From NCBI RefSeq assembly GCF_030817835.1, contig NZ_JAUSZR010000001.1, positions 3,596,001 to 3,660,000 of the forward strand: 64,000 bases of DNA. The letters run 5' to 3'. Both the position numbers and the translations under genes were made by a program. Positions 52,661 through 62,332 of this stretch are shown one piece after another. The notes beneath the pieces are model-generated. The model did no database searches, had not been told where the DNA came from, and was given only the letters and a program-made list of their open reading frames with translations. Within the stretch, counting starts at the first letter, position 1, and each line of letters begins with the position of its first letter. Origin of the DNA: Pseudarthrobacter sp. W1I19 (lineage in GTDB: Bacteria > Actinomycetota > Actinomycetes > Actinomycetales > Micrococcaceae).

Positions 52661-54784
52661 CTACGTGCGGTAGATGTTGATGGAGTTGGCCTCGACGAGG
52701 TCCTTCTCCCCAGGGGAAACCCTGAGGCCCTGCCGGAGCTCGTGCAGCGGCGATGTGGTCAGCCGGAGCTCGAACTGGCGGTGGTCGGCGCCTTCTGCAG
52801 CGACGCGGGGCAGGGTGATCTGCACGTCCGAGGTATTGCCGTTCACGACCACCAGGCCGGCCAGGGTGCCGTCGTCGGAGCCGAGCAGGAGCTGCACCAC
52901 GCGGTGCTGCGGATCATTCCAGCGTTCCATCGACATAGGCTGGCCGGTGTGGTCGAACCAGTGGAGATAGGACTGTCCGTCCTGCACCGGGAAGTCATGG
53001 GGCTGTGCGGCCAGGAACTCCTTCCGCAGGCGGATGTAACGCTTGGTGCTGCGGAGCATCTCGTGGGATTCGGGCGTCGCGGTCCAGTCGAGCCAGGCGA
53101 TGGCGTTGTCCTGGCAGTAGGCGTTGTTGTTTCCCTGCTGGGTCCGCGCCAGCTCGTCTCCCGCGGTGATCATGGGGACGCCGAGGGATACCATCAGCGA
53201 AGCCATCAGGTTCCGGCGCGACTGCGCACGCGCGGCGAGGATGGCGCCGTCCTCGGTGGGGCCTTCAAAACCGTGGTTGTAGCTGCGGTTGTCGCCGTGC
53301 CCGTCCCGGTTCTGCTCGCCGTTGGCCTCGTTGTGCTTCCGGTCATAAGAGACAAGATCGTTCATGGTGAAGCCATCGTGGGAGGTGATGTAGTTCAGCG
53401 ACGCCAGGCGTGAACGGCCGGACGCGGCGAAGAGGGCGGCGGACCCTGAGAGCACGTCCGCGAGCCTGGACACCGAACCGCCCTGGCCGCCGGACTCAAG
53501 GGAAGCCCGGTCCGCCAGCCAGAAGGAGCGCACGGCGTCGCGGAAGTGGTCGTTCCAGTCTGCCCAGCCCGCCGGGAACCGCCCGGTCTGCCAGCCGCCG
53601 TAGCCCACATCCCAGGGTTCGGCGATAAGCTTCACATCGGACAGGACGGGATCCGCTGCAATGTCTTCCAGGAACGGGTGTTTGGGATCGAACTCGTTGG
53701 CGGCATTCCGGCAGAGCGTCACCGCCAAGTCAAACCGGAAGCCGTCGATGTGGAACTCATCCACCCAGTACCGCAATGAGTCCAGGACCAGTTGCACCAC
53801 TTGGGGCCGGGAAAAGTCCAGGCTGTTGCCGCAACCAGTGGTGTCCACATACTTGCCGTTCCCGTCGGTGCGGTAGTAGGTGTCCTCCCCCAGGCCCCGG
53901 AAGCTGAACGTCTGGCCACCGGCACCGCCCTCGGCCGTGTGGTTGTACACCACGTCCAGGATGACTTCCAGCCCGGCGGCGTGCAGCGCCTTGACCATGC
54001 CCTTGAACTCGTCCTGGACCGCCTGGGGGCCGGCCTCCTGCGCCGCCCTGGTGGCGTAGCCGGGGTGCGGGGCGAAAAAGACGGCGGTGTTGTAACCCCA
54101 GTAGTTGGTCAGGCCCAGGTCCTGTAAATGCGGTTCATCCAGATGGAAGTGCACGGGCAGCAGTTGGACGGACGTGATACCCAGGCTTTTAAAGTGCTCA
54201 ACGATGGCAGGGTGGGCCAGGCCGGCGTAGGTGCCGCGGAGTTCCCGGGGGACGTCCGGGTGGAGCATGCTCTGCCCGCGGACATGGGCCTCATAGACAA
54301 TGGTGTCCCGCCACGGCAGCTTCAGCCGCGAGTCCTCTCCCCAGTCGAAATCGCCGGCCGTCCGCACGCTCGCCAGGAAACCCTCTGACTGGTCCACGGC
54401 GCGGCCGTAAGGGTCCAGCAGCAGCGGCTGCCCGCCGTCGTCGTCCATGCCGCCCGCCGGCACAGCCAGTGGCAGGGACTCCCCGCCGGCCGCTTTCCGG
54501 AAGCCATATCTGGAACCGTATGGCAGGTTGTCCACTATCCCGTGATGGACGTCCTGGCTCACATTGGGAAGCGCCTGGACACGCCAGTCGCCGCCGGGAG
54601 CCTTGTAGACAATTTCCAGGTTCCGGACCCCGGGGGCGTAACAGGCAACGTTGGCCTGCGCAGCGGGCCCCTTTCCGTTGCCGGTTGAGCCTCCACGGGC
54701 CGTGGCCGCGCGCGGGACACTGACACCGAGTGGAACAGCCGTTGAGGCATCCGTGGCGGAAGCAGCAGTATCAAAGAGCGGCAT
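52661..54784 (-). CDS. glgX: Glycogen debranching enzyme
   Basis: A 707-aa GH13_11 isoamylase-type enzyme that hydrolyses alpha-1,6 branches left after phosphorylase action. It has an N-terminal beta domain, then YEAHVRGQSMLHPDVPRELRG-type sequence (EAHVRGQSML), GYNTAVFFAPHPGYA, D352 (DGFRFDLAVTL), E389 (LIAEPWDVG) and D470 (YITSHDGFTMNDLVSYDRK). ATG at 54784 was chosen, with AGG 8 nt upstream; GTG 54793 and ATG 54790 are alternatives. The first 45 residues are poorly conserved Ala/Thr-rich sequence. It probably leads an operon with the RNase and barstar genes. Confidence 0.94.
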   Translation of the reverse strand: MPLFDTAASATDASTAVPLGVSVPRAATARGGSTGNGKGPAAQANVACYAPGVRNLEIVYKAPGGDWRVQALPNVSQDVHHGIVDNLPYGSRYGFRKAAGGESLPLAVPAGGMDDDGGQPLLLDPYGRAVDQSEGFLASVRTAGDFDWGEDSRLKLPWRDTIVYEAHVRGQSMLHPDVPRELRGTYAGLAHPAIVEHFKSLGITSVQLLPVHFHLDEPHLQDLGLTNYWGYNTAVFFAPHPGYATRAAQEAGPQAVQDEFKGMVKALHAAGLEVILDVVYNHTAEGGAGGQTFSFRGLGEDTYYRTDGNGKYVDTTGCGNSLDFSRPQVVQLVLDSLRYWVDEFHIDGFRFDLAVTLCRNAANEFDPKHPFLEDIAADPVLSDVKLIAEPWDVGYGGWQTGRFPAGWADWNDHFRDAVRSFWLADRASLESGGQGGSVSRLADVLSGSAALFAASGRSRLASLNYITSHDGFTMNDLVSYDRKHNEANGEQNRDGHGDNRSYNHGFEGPTEDGAILAARAQSRRNLMASLMVSLGVPMITAGDELARTQQGNNNAYCQDNAIAWLDWTATPESHEMLRSTKRYIRLRKEFLAAQPHDFPVQDGQSYLHWFDHTGQPMSMERWNDPQHRVVQLLLGSDDGTLAGLVVVNGNTSDVQITLPRVAAEGADHRQFELRLTTSPLHELRQGLRVSPGEKDLVEANSINIYRT

Positions 54785-54818
54785 AACCATCACCTAAATT
54801 TTAGCCGCCACTGACCTG

Positions 54819-55808
54819 CTATTTTGCCGCGCGCTGGCGGGACACTTCATACAGCGAGATGCCAACGGCCATCGAGGCGTTCAGGGATTCCATCGCGGAG
54901 TCGATCGGAATGGACACAATCTGGTCGCAGTTTTCGCGGACCAGGCGGCTGAGGCCCTTGCCTTCGGAGCCCACCACGATGCATACGGGTTCGGTGGCGA
55001 GGGTGAGGTCCGGAAGAGAGACGTCGCCGTCGCCGTCCAAGCCCAGGACAAAGATGCCCATGTTCTTGAACTGCTTCAGCGCGTTGTTCAGATTGGAGGC
55101 GCGTGCCACCGGGACACGCACGGCCGCCCCGGCGCTGGTTTTCCAAGCGGAGGCGGTGACGCCCACTGAGCGGCGTTCGGGGACGATCACGCCGTGGCCG
55201 CTGAAGGCGGATACGGAGCGGATGATGGCGCCCAGGTTGCGGGGGTCCGTGATGCCGTCGAGGGCGACGAAGAGCGGCGCGTTGCCGATATAGCCTTTTT
55301 TCCACTTCGCCACAGTGTCTTCGGCGAGTTCGTAAGCGTCCTGATACTCGTAGGGCGGGATCTGGAGCACCAGGCCCTGGTGCACTGCGTCATCGGTCAT
55401 CCGGTCCAGCTCGGGTTTACCGGTCTCCATCAACGGGATGCCGCGCTCGGCAGCAATCTTCAGGGATTCCTTGACCCTGTCATCCATTTCGATGCGGATG
55501 GCCACGTGCAGGGCTTTGGCGGGGATGCCGGCCCGGAGCGCTTCGACTACCGAGTTGCGGCCGGTGACCACTTCTTCGGTGGCGCGTCCCTTGGGGCCGG
55601 ACTTGGCCGCACCGGCGCTGCGGGCACCCGGGTTGCGCTTGGCGGCGGAGCGCTCGGAGAGCTGCTTGGCCTTGTGCGCTTTGTGGTACGGGCGGTCCTC
55701 CGCCTTGGGCGTAGGACCCTTGCCTTCGAGGGCCTTGCGGCCATGGCCACCGGTTCCGATGGTTGGGCCCTTCTTCGCTTTAACCGATCGGCGACCATTG
55801 TTGGCCAT
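54819..55808 (-). CDS. rlmB: 23S rRNA (guanosine-2'-O-)-methyltransferase, RlmB type
   Basis: A 329-aa SpoU-family methyltransferase. A basic N-terminal extension (1-80) precedes GRNSVVEALRAG, the substrate-binding domain start. The knotted SAM-binding domain has ALDGITDPRNLGAIIRSV, IVVGSEGKGLSRLV and MESLNASMAVGISLYEV, motifs 1-3 of the SpoU class. Expected to methylate G2251 of 23S rRNA. Located just downstream of cysS, a very common actinobacterial arrangement. Confidence 0.95.
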   Translation of the reverse strand: MANNGRRSVKAKKGPTIGTGGHGRKALEGKGPTPKAEDRPYHKAHKAKQLSERSAAKRNPGARSAGAAKSGPKGRATEEVVTGRNSVVEALRAGIPAKALHVAIRIEMDDRVKESLKIAAERGIPLMETGKPELDRMTDDAVHQGLVLQIPPYEYQDAYELAEDTVAKWKKGYIGNAPLFVALDGITDPRNLGAIIRSVSAFSGHGVIVPERRSVGVTASAWKTSAGAAVRVPVARASNLNNALKQFKNMGIFVLGLDGDGDVSLPDLTLATEPVCIVVGSEGKGLSRLVRENCDQIVSIPIDSAMESLNASMAVGISLYEVSRQRAAK

Positions 55809-55911
55809 TGTGTTCCACCCTTGATTGTGTTGACTGAATCTGCCTACCAGTCTACTGACCGAAGAAAAATCGAGCGATCCGCGGTTTGGGTGTCCGGTGC
55901 CGGGTGGGGTG

Positions 55912-57378
55912 TCAGTCCCGTTTCAGGCTCCAGGTTGGGCCGTCCGGCCCGTCCTCCACCACAACGCCGGCCTGGTTGAGGGTGTCCCGGATGGCGTCGG
56001 ATGCTGCCCAGTTCTTTTCGGCCCTGGCAGCTGCCCGGGCGTCCAGCTGTGCCTGCACCAGGACGTCGAGGGCGGCGGCTTCCTTGCTGTTGCCGGCGTC
56101 TGAACCGGCCACTGCGTTGAGACCGAGGACGTCGGTCATCACTGCCACCGTGTGCATTGCGAGTCGGGCCGCGTCATCATTGCCTTCGGCAAGGGCGGTG
56201 TTGCCGGCGCGCACCGTTTCGTGAAGTGCTGCCAGTGCGCGCGGTACGTTGAGGTCATCATCCATGGCTTCGGAGAAGGCACTCAGTGTGTCCGGGGAGG
56301 AGCCGTACGTGCCGGGTACAAAACCGGCGTCAGTTCCGAACCTGGCGGCGGCTTTGGCGAGGAACCCGTCAATGCGTTCGACGGCGGCCGCGGCTTCCTG
56401 CAGCGAGGTGGGACGGTAGTCCAGGATTGAGCGGTAGTGCGCCTGGCCGAGGTAGTACCGGACCACCCGGGGCGGGGCCAGTTCCAGCATCTCGGCCGGG
56501 CTGACGGTGTTCCCGATGGACTTGGACATCTTTTCGCCCTCGTAGGTGACCATGCCGTTGTGCATCCAGAAGTTGGCGAACGGGTGGCCTGCCGCCTGGG
56601 ACTGGGCCAGCTCGTTTTCATGGTGCGGGAACCGCAGGTCCAGGCCGCCGCCGTGGATATCGAACTCGGTGCCGAGATATTTAGTGACCATGGCCGAGCA
56701 TTCCAGGTGCCAGCCCGGCCGGCCGGCACCCCAGGGCGAAGCCCAGCTTGCCGTCGCCGGTTCTCCGACCTTGGAACCCTTCCACAGCGCGAAGTCGCGG
56801 GGATCGCGCTTGCCCCGGGGGTCGGCGTCGGGAGCTGCCTGCATGTCATCGATGTTCTGACGGGTGAGGGAACCGTATTTGCTCCAGGAACGGACGTCGA
56901 AGTAGACATCGCCGGAGTCGTCCAGCGCCGGGTAGGCGTGGCCGCGGTCGATCAATTGCTGGATGAGCGCATGCATTTCCGGGATGTGGCCGGTGGCGCG
57001 GGGTTCGTAGGTGGGACGGGAGACGCCCAGGGCGTCGTAGGCCTTCAGGAACTCCTGCTCGTAACGGTAAGCGAGGGCCCACCACTCTTCCCCGGGCACT
57101 TCCCCGGGCTCAGGCGCGAAACCCGGTGCGAAGGATGCCTCGGACTTGGCAAGGATCTTGTCGTCGATGTCCGTGACGTTCCGGACCACCGTGACCCGGA
57201 GGCCGCGGTATTGCAGCCAGCGGGTGAGCTGGTCGAAGGCAATGGCGGAGCGGATATGGCCAACATGGGGCATGCCCTGCACCGTGGCGCCGCAGTAGTA
57301 GAGGCTGGCCTTGCCCTCGACGAGGGGGACGAAGTTCCGGACTTCGGCGGAGGCAGTGTCATAGAAGCGCAGGGTCAC
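55912..57378 (-). CDS. cysS: Cysteinyl-tRNA synthetase
   Basis: A 488-aa class I synthetase. The HIGH motif appears as HVGH (38-41) after the zinc/cysteine-binding C29 ([15 protein letters not shown]). KMSKS is at 283-287 ([11 protein letters not shown]). Zinc-site residues include C227 (HLECSAM) and the HHENE box at 252-256. A C-terminal anticodon-binding region ends at [23 protein letters not shown] start. Part of the ispD-ispF-cysS-rlmB run. Confidence 0.97.
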   Translation of the reverse strand: MTLRFYDTASAEVRNFVPLVEGKASLYYCGATVQGMPHVGHIRSAIAFDQLTRWLQYRGLRVTVVRNVTDIDDKILAKSEASFAPGFAPEPGEVPGEEWWALAYRYEQEFLKAYDALGVSRPTYEPRATGHIPEMHALIQQLIDRGHAYPALDDSGDVYFDVRSWSKYGSLTRQNIDDMQAAPDADPRGKRDPRDFALWKGSKVGEPATASWASPWGAGRPGWHLECSAMVTKYLGTEFDIHGGGLDLRFPHHENELAQSQAAGHPFANFWMHNGMVTYEGEKMSKSIGNTVSPAEMLELAPPRVVRYYLGQAHYRSILDYRPTSLQEAAAAVERIDGFLAKAAARFGTDAGFVPGTYGSSPDTLSAFSEAMDDDLNVPRALAALHETVRAGNTALAEGNDDAARLAMHTVAVMTDVLGLNAVAGSDAGNSKEAAALDVLVQAQLDARAAARAEKNWAASDAIRDTLNQAGVVVEDGPDGPTWSLKRD

Positions 57379-57387
57379 CGCTCCAGA

Positions 57388-57900
57388 TTAGCCGATGGGG
57401 CCGGGCTGGCTTGGATACACCAGTGCAGTGGCCACAGCGCTGATGCCTTCGCCGCGGCCCGCGAACCCCAGCCCGTCGCTGGTGGTGGCGGTAACGCTGA
57501 CGGGCGCGCCGGCCGCCTCGCTGAGAACGCGTTGTGATTCCTCCCGCCGGGGGCCGAACTTGGGCCGGTTGGCCACGAACTGGACCGCAACATTGCCGAT
57601 CTCAAAACCGGCGGCGCGCACAATCCGGGCGGCTTCCGAGAGCAGCGTTACCCCGGACGCGCCGGCGAACTCAGGGCGGCTGGTTCCGAAGTGCGTTCCG
57701 AGGTCGCCGATGCCCGCTGCCGAAAAAAGGGCGTCAGCGGCCGCGTGGGCCACCGGGTCACCGTCGGAGTGCCCGGCCAGGCCACGTTCCCCCTCCCAGA
57801 AGAGGCCGCCAAGCCAGAGCGGACGGGGCGCGTCATCCGCGGCGTAGGCATGGACATCCAGTCCTATGCCGGTGCGGGGAAGAATCGCTGTGATGTCCAT
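57388..57900 (-). CDS. ispF: 2-C-methyl-D-erythritol 2,4-cyclodiphosphate synthase
   Basis: A 170-aa MEP-pathway enzyme for isoprenoid precursors. Metal ligands are D15 and H17 (GIGLDVHAY) and H44 ([13 protein letters not shown]). [21 protein letters not shown] and [19 protein letters not shown] are family segments. The ATG at 57900 was chosen because it gives the normal N-terminus [19 protein letters not shown], with GGAAGG upstream, 2 nt after the ispD stop. Confidence 0.97.
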   Translation of the reverse strand: MDITAILPRTGIGLDVHAYAADDAPRPLWLGGLFWEGERGLAGHSDGDPVAHAAADALFSAAGIGDLGTHFGTSRPEFAGASGVTLLSEAARIVRAAGFEIGNVAVQFVANRPKFGPRREESQRVLSEAAGAPVSVTATTSDGLGFAGRGEGISAVATALVYPSQPGPIG

Positions 57901-57902
57901 GC

Positions 57903-58685
57903 CTAGCCTTCCACCCACCGGGCGCCCAGGGGCCCTTCCAGCAGTCCCTCGGCAATGATCAGGTCCAGCGGGGTGGTGATCTTCAGTGACTGGCTGGAAC
58001 CGCGGACCGCGTGGACCGGCGTGCCCAGCATCTCCACGAGCATGGCGTCATCGGTCACGGCGGCGGACTGCTGCGGGTCCAGGGTCCGGGCGGCCTCGTG
58101 CGCTTTCAGGAGGGTGCCGAGCTGGAAGCCCTGGGGTGTCTGCACGGCGCGCAGTTCCTCCCGCGGCGCGGTACCGGTCACGATCTCCGGCGCCAGGGCG
58201 CTGTCCTCCCCGGTGGTCGCCGCAACGGTTTTGACGGTATCCACAACGGCGACGGCGGGAATCACCGCGGCAGCGCCGGCCGCCAGGGCGTCAGTCACCC
58301 GGTGGAAGACGGATTCGGGGGTCAGTGCACGGGCTGCGTCGTGGACCAGGACCGCCTCGATCCCGTCCATCAGGGCAGCAATACCAGCCCGGACGGAGTC
58401 AGCGCGGGTGGCGCCGCCGTCGACAATCGAAAGGAGGGGGCCGCCGTCGGCCAGTTCCTCCCTGAAGTCCTCGCACAGCTGCCGCAGGGCGGTGTCCGCG
58501 GCCGGCAGCGCAATGCACACCTGGCTGCTGACGCCGGAGGCAACGATCCCCCGCAGGGCATGCATCAGAATTGGTTCGCCGCCCAGGGGCACGGCTGCTT
58601 TGGGCATGCCGTAGCCAAGCCGCTGCCCGGAGCCGGCGGCCACCAGGATCACGGCGGTGACAAGGCGGGTGGGAGTTTCGCTCAT
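57903..58685 (-). CDS. ispD: 2-C-methyl-D-erythritol 4-phosphate cytidylyltransferase
   Basis: A 260-aa nucleotidyltransferase preceding IspF in the MEP pathway. The CTP-binding motif is [20 protein letters not shown] (about 10-29), followed by [15 protein letters not shown] and [19 protein letters not shown], typical IspD segments. The ATG at 58685 (MSETPTRLV) was preferred over open sequence further upstream, which runs into the carD terminator. IspD and IspF genes are adjacent, as in many bacteria. Confidence 0.96.
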   Translation of the reverse strand: MSETPTRLVTAVILVAAGSGQRLGYGMPKAAVPLGGEPILMHALRGIVASGVSSQVCIALPAADTALRQLCEDFREELADGGPLLSIVDGGATRADSVRAGIAALMDGIEAVLVHDAARALTPESVFHRVTDALAAGAAAVIPAVAVVDTVKTVAATTGEDSALAPEIVTGTAPREELRAVQTPQGFQLGTLLKAHEAARTLDPQQSAAVTDDAMLVEMLGTPVHAVRGSSQSLKITTPLDLIIAEGLLEGPLGARWVEG

Positions 58686-58736
58686 GCGGACTAGCCTACG
58701 TCGCTGCGGCCCGCCCCGCCCGGACCTGAATCCGGG

Positions 58737-58774
58737 CAAAAAGAAGCCCCGGCGGCACTTGGGTGCCACCAGGG
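58737..58774 (-). terminator. Terminator after carD
   Basis: Imperfect stem CCCTGGTGGCAC / GTGCCGCCGGGG with a 4-nt loop, then CTTCTTTTTG on the minus strand, 9 nt after the carD stop. Confidence 0.82.
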
Positions 58775-58782
58775 TTCAATTC

Positions 58783-59265
58783 TTAGGAAGCCAGGACCTC
58801 GTCGAGAACGCTTGCAGCCTTCTCCTCGTCGGTCTTTTCAGCCAGCGCCAGTTCTGAAATCAGAATCTGCCGGGCCTTGGCCAGCATTCGCTTCTCGCCT
58901 GCGGAAAGGCCCCGGTCGTGATCGCGGCGCCACAGGTCGCGGACGACCTCTGCTACCTTGATGACGTCACCGGAAGCAAGCTTCTCCAGATTTGCCTTGT
59001 ACCTGCGTGACCAGTTGGTGGGCTCTTCGGTGAACTCGGCGCGAAGCACATCAAACACGTGCTCCAGGCCTTCCTTGCCCACTACGTCCCGAACCCCAAC
59101 AAGATCAACATTCTCTGCTGGAACTTCAATGGTCAGATCACCCTGAGCCACCTTGAGCTTGAGATACATTTTCTCTTCGCCCTTGATGGTGCGCATCTTG
59201 ATTTCTTCAATCTTCGCAGCACCGTGGTGAGGGTAAACTACTGTCTCGCCGACCTCAAATACCAT
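58783..59265 (-). CDS. carD: CarD-family RNA polymerase-binding regulator
   Basis: A 160-aa protein of the CarD/CdnL family. The N-terminal RNA polymerase-interacting domain starts [20 protein letters not shown]. The C-terminal helical DNA-binding domain holds [17 protein letters not shown] and [20 protein letters not shown], including the conserved tryptophan that wedges the -10 edge. In actinobacteria CarD stabilises open complexes, notably at rRNA promoters, and is usually essential. Upstream of ispD-ispF, separated by a terminator. Confidence 0.97.
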   Translation of the reverse strand: MVFEVGETVVYPHHGAAKIEEIKMRTIKGEEKMYLKLKVAQGDLTIEVPAENVDLVGVRDVVGKEGLEHVFDVLRAEFTEEPTNWSRRYKANLEKLASGDVIKVAEVVRDLWRRDHDRGLSAGEKRMLAKARQILISELALAEKTDEEKAASVLDEVLAS

Positions 59266-59523
59266 GTGGACATTTCCCCTTTCCCGCAGACCAGTTTATC
59301 ACGATTCAGGCATATGACCGGCCGGCAAAAGGGCCCCGAACCGCGAAAATCCGCGGAAAAACAGCACAATCGACCCCCTCAACCCCCTTGACGAAAGCGG
59401 ATAATAGTGCATCGCGTGCGCTCTGCCAAGGGTGATGTGACGGCCCTCGAATCCTCGTTTGACCCCGTTTGCGGCTAGGCTATGGGCTGAATAATCTTTC
59501 AAAACCCTCGAGGAGTACGTGAC

Positions 59524-60105
59524 GTGCGTTTCACTGCGATGACCCGGGCCCAGCGCGCCAAACTGGCATTGACCGGGGCCGCCATTGGCGTCGGCCTGCT
59601 GACGGCAGGTTGCGGATACATCACACCCCAGCAGACAAACCATCAGTACTCCGCGTCGGACGGCATCCGCGCCGATCTCGGCCCGCTCCAGCTGCGCAAC
59701 ATCCTCATCGTTTCTTCCGGCGAGGATGAGCCCGGCCGTGTGATTGGTGCCGTCTACAACTCATCCTCCAAGGATGTAACGCTGAAACTGAACGGCGCTG
59801 AGGGCTCGCAGACGGAAGTGCCGGTCAAGGCCAACTCCTACACACTGCTGAATGAGAGCTCGGATGAGGCGATCCTGAGCACGTCCGGCGGGGCCCCCGG
59901 TTCGCTGGTGGACATCAAGGTCACCGAAGACGGCACCAACGTCAGCAACACGGTGAAGGTTCCTGTACTGGATGCAACGCTGCCGGAGTACAAGGAATAC
60001 CTGCCCGCCGGCAGTACTCCCTCACCGAGCACCTCGGCTACCCCGTCCTCGACGGCTTCCGGAAGCGCAACGTCCTCACCGTCGGCCGGCGGAACGGGCC
60101 ACTAG
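59524..60105 (+). CDS. Putative lipoprotein, function unknown
   Basis: A 193-aa exported lipoprotein. The signal segment TRAQRAKLALTGAAIGVG leads to the lipobox LLTAGC with lipidated C30. The mature part has ADLGPLQLRNILIVSSGED and ends in a Ser/Thr/Pro/Ala-rich tail (from about 165). Similar lipoproteins sit opposite carD or the regX3 locus in other actinobacteria; their role is not known. GTG at 59524 has GAGGAG 8 nt upstream. Divergent from carD and convergent with regX3. Confidence 0.85.
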   Translation: MRFTAMTRAQRAKLALTGAAIGVGLLTAGCGYITPQQTNHQYSASDGIRADLGPLQLRNILIVSSGEDEPGRVIGAVYNSSSKDVTLKLNGAEGSQTEVPVKANSYTLLNESSDEAILSTSGGAPGSLVDIKVTEDGTNVSNTVKVPVLDATLPEYKEYLPAGSTPSPSTSATPSSTASGSATSSPSAGGTGH

Positions 60106-60206
60106 GTCCGGACGGGTCCAACACGGACGTATCGAACACAGGGAAAGGGAGGGGCCGGCCGGCCCCTCCCTTTCTCTGTGCCTTTTGTTTTGGTGAGCCC
60201 TTGGTG

Positions 60207-60887
60207 CTACGGCTCGAACTTGTAGCCGAGTCCGCGGACGGTCACCAGGTATCGCGGTGCTGAGGGATCGGGTTCAATCTTGCCGCGCAGCCGCTTGACG
60301 TGGACGTCGAGGGTCTTGGTGTCGCCCACGTAGTCGGAGCCCCAGACGCGGTCTATGAGCTGCCCGCGCGTGAGCACCCGGCCCGAATTGCGCAGCAGCA
60401 TCTCCAGGAGTTCGAATTCCTTCAGCGGGAGCAGCACTTGTTCCCCGCCCACGCTTACCACGTGGCGTTCGATGTCCATCCGCACCGGACCGGCCTGGAC
60501 CGTAGAGGGAATCAGTTCCTCCGGTTCGCCCTGGCGGCGCAGGACAGCCCTGACCCTGGCCACCAGTTCGCGGGAGGAGTAGGGCTTGGTGACGTAGTCA
60601 TCCGCGCCCAGTTCCAGGCCCACCACCTTGTCGATTTCGGCGTCCTTGGCCGTCAGCATGATCACCGGGACACTGGAGCGCTGGCGCAACTGGCGGCAGA
60701 CCTCGGTGCCGGACAGCCCGGGAAGCTGCAGGTCCAGCAGGACAAGGTCTGCGCCGTTCCGGTCAAATTCGGTGATGGCGTCGAGGCCGTTGTCCACCAC
60801 TTCCACTTCGAACCCCTCTTTGCCCAGCAAATAGGACAAGGGATCGCTGAACGATTCCTCGTCCTCCACAATCAAGATCCTGCTCAA
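60207..60887 (-). CDS. regX3: Response regulator RegX3
   Basis: A 226-aa OmpR/PhoB-type regulator. The receiver has the phospho-acceptor D52 (LVLLDLQLPG), acidic pocket E9-D10-E11 region (VEDEES) and K101 (VTKPYSS). The C-terminal winged helix has FELLEMLLRNSGRVLTRGQL and TLDVHVKRLRGKIE. Partner of SenX3 in phosphate-limitation signalling. TTG start overlaps the senX3 stop (TTGA), with GAGGAG 7 nt upstream. The pairing next to phoU and gpmA matches the mycobacterial gpm1-senX3-regX3 neighbourhood. Confidence 0.94.
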   Translation of the reverse strand: MSRILIVEDEESFSDPLSYLLGKEGFEVEVVDNGLDAITEFDRNGADLVLLDLQLPGLSGTEVCRQLRQRSSVPVIMLTAKDAEIDKVVGLELGADDYVTKPYSSRELVARVRAVLRRQGEPEELIPSTVQAGPVRMDIERHVVSVGGEQVLLPLKEFELLEMLLRNSGRVLTRGQLIDRVWGSDYVGDTKTLDVHVKRLRGKIEPDPSAPRYLVTVRGLGYKFEP

Positions 60888-62134
60888 GCGTTGGCTCCTC
60901 GTTCTTTTGCGCCGGCGGCGCGTGGTACCTGGGTGACAGTTGGCTTAGGGGGTCCCTGCCCGGCCGCGCTGTTGGCTGCCGGCTGCGGGAGCTCCTCCTC
61001 GGCGTCCTGGCCCTCCATCTCGGGCAGGCGCAGGGTGAAGGTGGAACCCTGGCCGGGCTGGGACCAGAGGGTCACTTCCCCGCCGTGGTTGGAGGCGACG
61101 TGCTTAACGATGCTCAGTCCCAGGCCGGTGCCGCCGGTGTGGCGGGACCGGGCTGCGTCAACACGGTAGAAACGCTCGAAGACCCGCTCCTGGTCCTCCG
61201 CGCTGAGTCCCTCGCCCTGGTCCGTCACCGAGATCGACACCAGCCCGTCCCTGGACCGCACACCGATTCCGACCCTGGTGTTCGCCGGGGAGTAGCGGAT
61301 GGCGTTGTCGATCAGGTTGCGCAGCGCGGTCACCAGCAGATCCTGGTCGCCAAAGACGTTAGCCTCGGTCCGGCCGCCCACAACGATGCGGATGTTCTTG
61401 CTTTCGGCCGGGAGCTGGGAACGGTCCACGGCTTCCGCGATGACCGCGTTGACGTCAATGGGGCCGCCCTCCTGGGTAACGCTGGCGCCCTGCAGCCGGG
61501 AGAGCTCGATGATGTCCTGCACCAGGGCAGCGAGCCGGCCGGACTCCTTGTGCATGCGCTTGGCAAACCGGCGCACTGCCTCTTCGTCATCGGCCGAGGA
61601 CTCGAGGGCTTCGGCGAGCAGGGAGATAGCGCCCACCGGCGTCTTCAGTTCGTGGGAGACGTTGGCCACGAAGTCGTTGCGGATCTCCTCGGTGCGCGTG
61701 ATTTCCGTACGGTCATCTGCCAGCAGGAGGATGTATTCCTCACCGAGCATGGCTGCCCGCACCTGGACAATGATGGTGCCTTGTCCCAGTGGTCCCCGTG
61801 GCAGCTCCAGTTGCTTCTCCAGGATGACGCCATCGCGCCGCACTCCTGCCGTCATGTCCAGCAGTTCCTTGTGGACCACGGTGTGCCCGCGGACCAGCCC
61901 GTAGGCATAGGCGGCAGGACTTGCGCGGACCACGCCGTCAACGGCGTCCACCACCACAAAGGCGCGTCCGACGACGGCCAACACCTCGGCTGCACCGGCC
62001 GGCAGCGCGAGTTCGTCGGCGTCGATATCCAGCAGCCGGCGCTGCTTCTCGCTGACCCTGTAGGCAAGGACTCCAAACGTACCGAGCGCCAGGCCAACGA
62101 GGCCGGCGACCAGACCGATGAGCATAGGATCCAC
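60884..62134 (-). CDS. senX3: Sensor histidine kinase SenX3
   Basis: A 416-aa sensor kinase. One N-terminal transmembrane helix (about 4-26) and a PAS-like region (50-145) precede the dimerisation helix with phospho-acceptor H161 (FVANVSHELKTPVGAI). The ATPase domain shows NLIDNAIRYSP (N box), VTDQGEGLSAED (G1) and GGTGLGLSIVKHVASNHGG (G2). No extracytoplasmic sensor domain is present, consistent with phosphate sensing through the Pst/PhoU machinery. GTG start. Divergent from phoU. Confidence 0.94.
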   Translation of the reverse strand: MDPMLIGLVAGLVGLALGTFGVLAYRVSEKQRRLLDIDADELALPAGAAEVLAVVGRAFVVVDAVDGVVRASPAAYAYGLVRGHTVVHKELLDMTAGVRRDGVILEKQLELPRGPLGQGTIIVQVRAAMLGEEYILLLADDRTEITRTEEIRNDFVANVSHELKTPVGAISLLAEALESSADDEEAVRRFAKRMHKESGRLAALVQDIIELSRLQGASVTQEGGPIDVNAVIAEAVDRSQLPAESKNIRIVVGGRTEANVFGDQDLLVTALRNLIDNAIRYSPANTRVGIGVRSRDGLVSISVTDQGEGLSAEDQERVFERFYRVDAARSRHTGGTGLGLSIVKHVASNHGGEVTLWSQPGQGSTFTLRLPEMEGQDAEEELPQPAANSAAGQGPPKPTVTQVPRAAGAKERGANA

Positions 62135-62193
62135 AGCTCCACCTTATGCGCTGGCAGGCGGCCATCAGCACCTCCCGGGCTGCTGCGCCAACG

Positions 62194-62215
62194 GTTCAAC
62201 TAACGTTCATCTTCA
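62194..62215. promoter_or_regulatory. PHO-box-like direct repeat between senX3 and phoU
   Basis: GTTCAACTAAC (62194-62204) and GTTCATCTTCA (62205-62215) are two 11-bp units in direct repeat. Actinobacterial PhoP/RegX3 boxes are 11-bp direct repeats beginning GTTCA. The site lies between the divergent senX3-regX3 and phoU genes, so RegX3 could control both. Confidence 0.6.
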
Positions 62216-62332
62216 AGGGCCTAACCGTTTACCGGATACTGGCAGAGTAACGAGTTGGACTGCCGAACGGCGACATGAATTCCTGCTGTCCGGATGCGGG
62301 CGGGACGGGAGTTCCAAGGAAAGGACGCCTAC

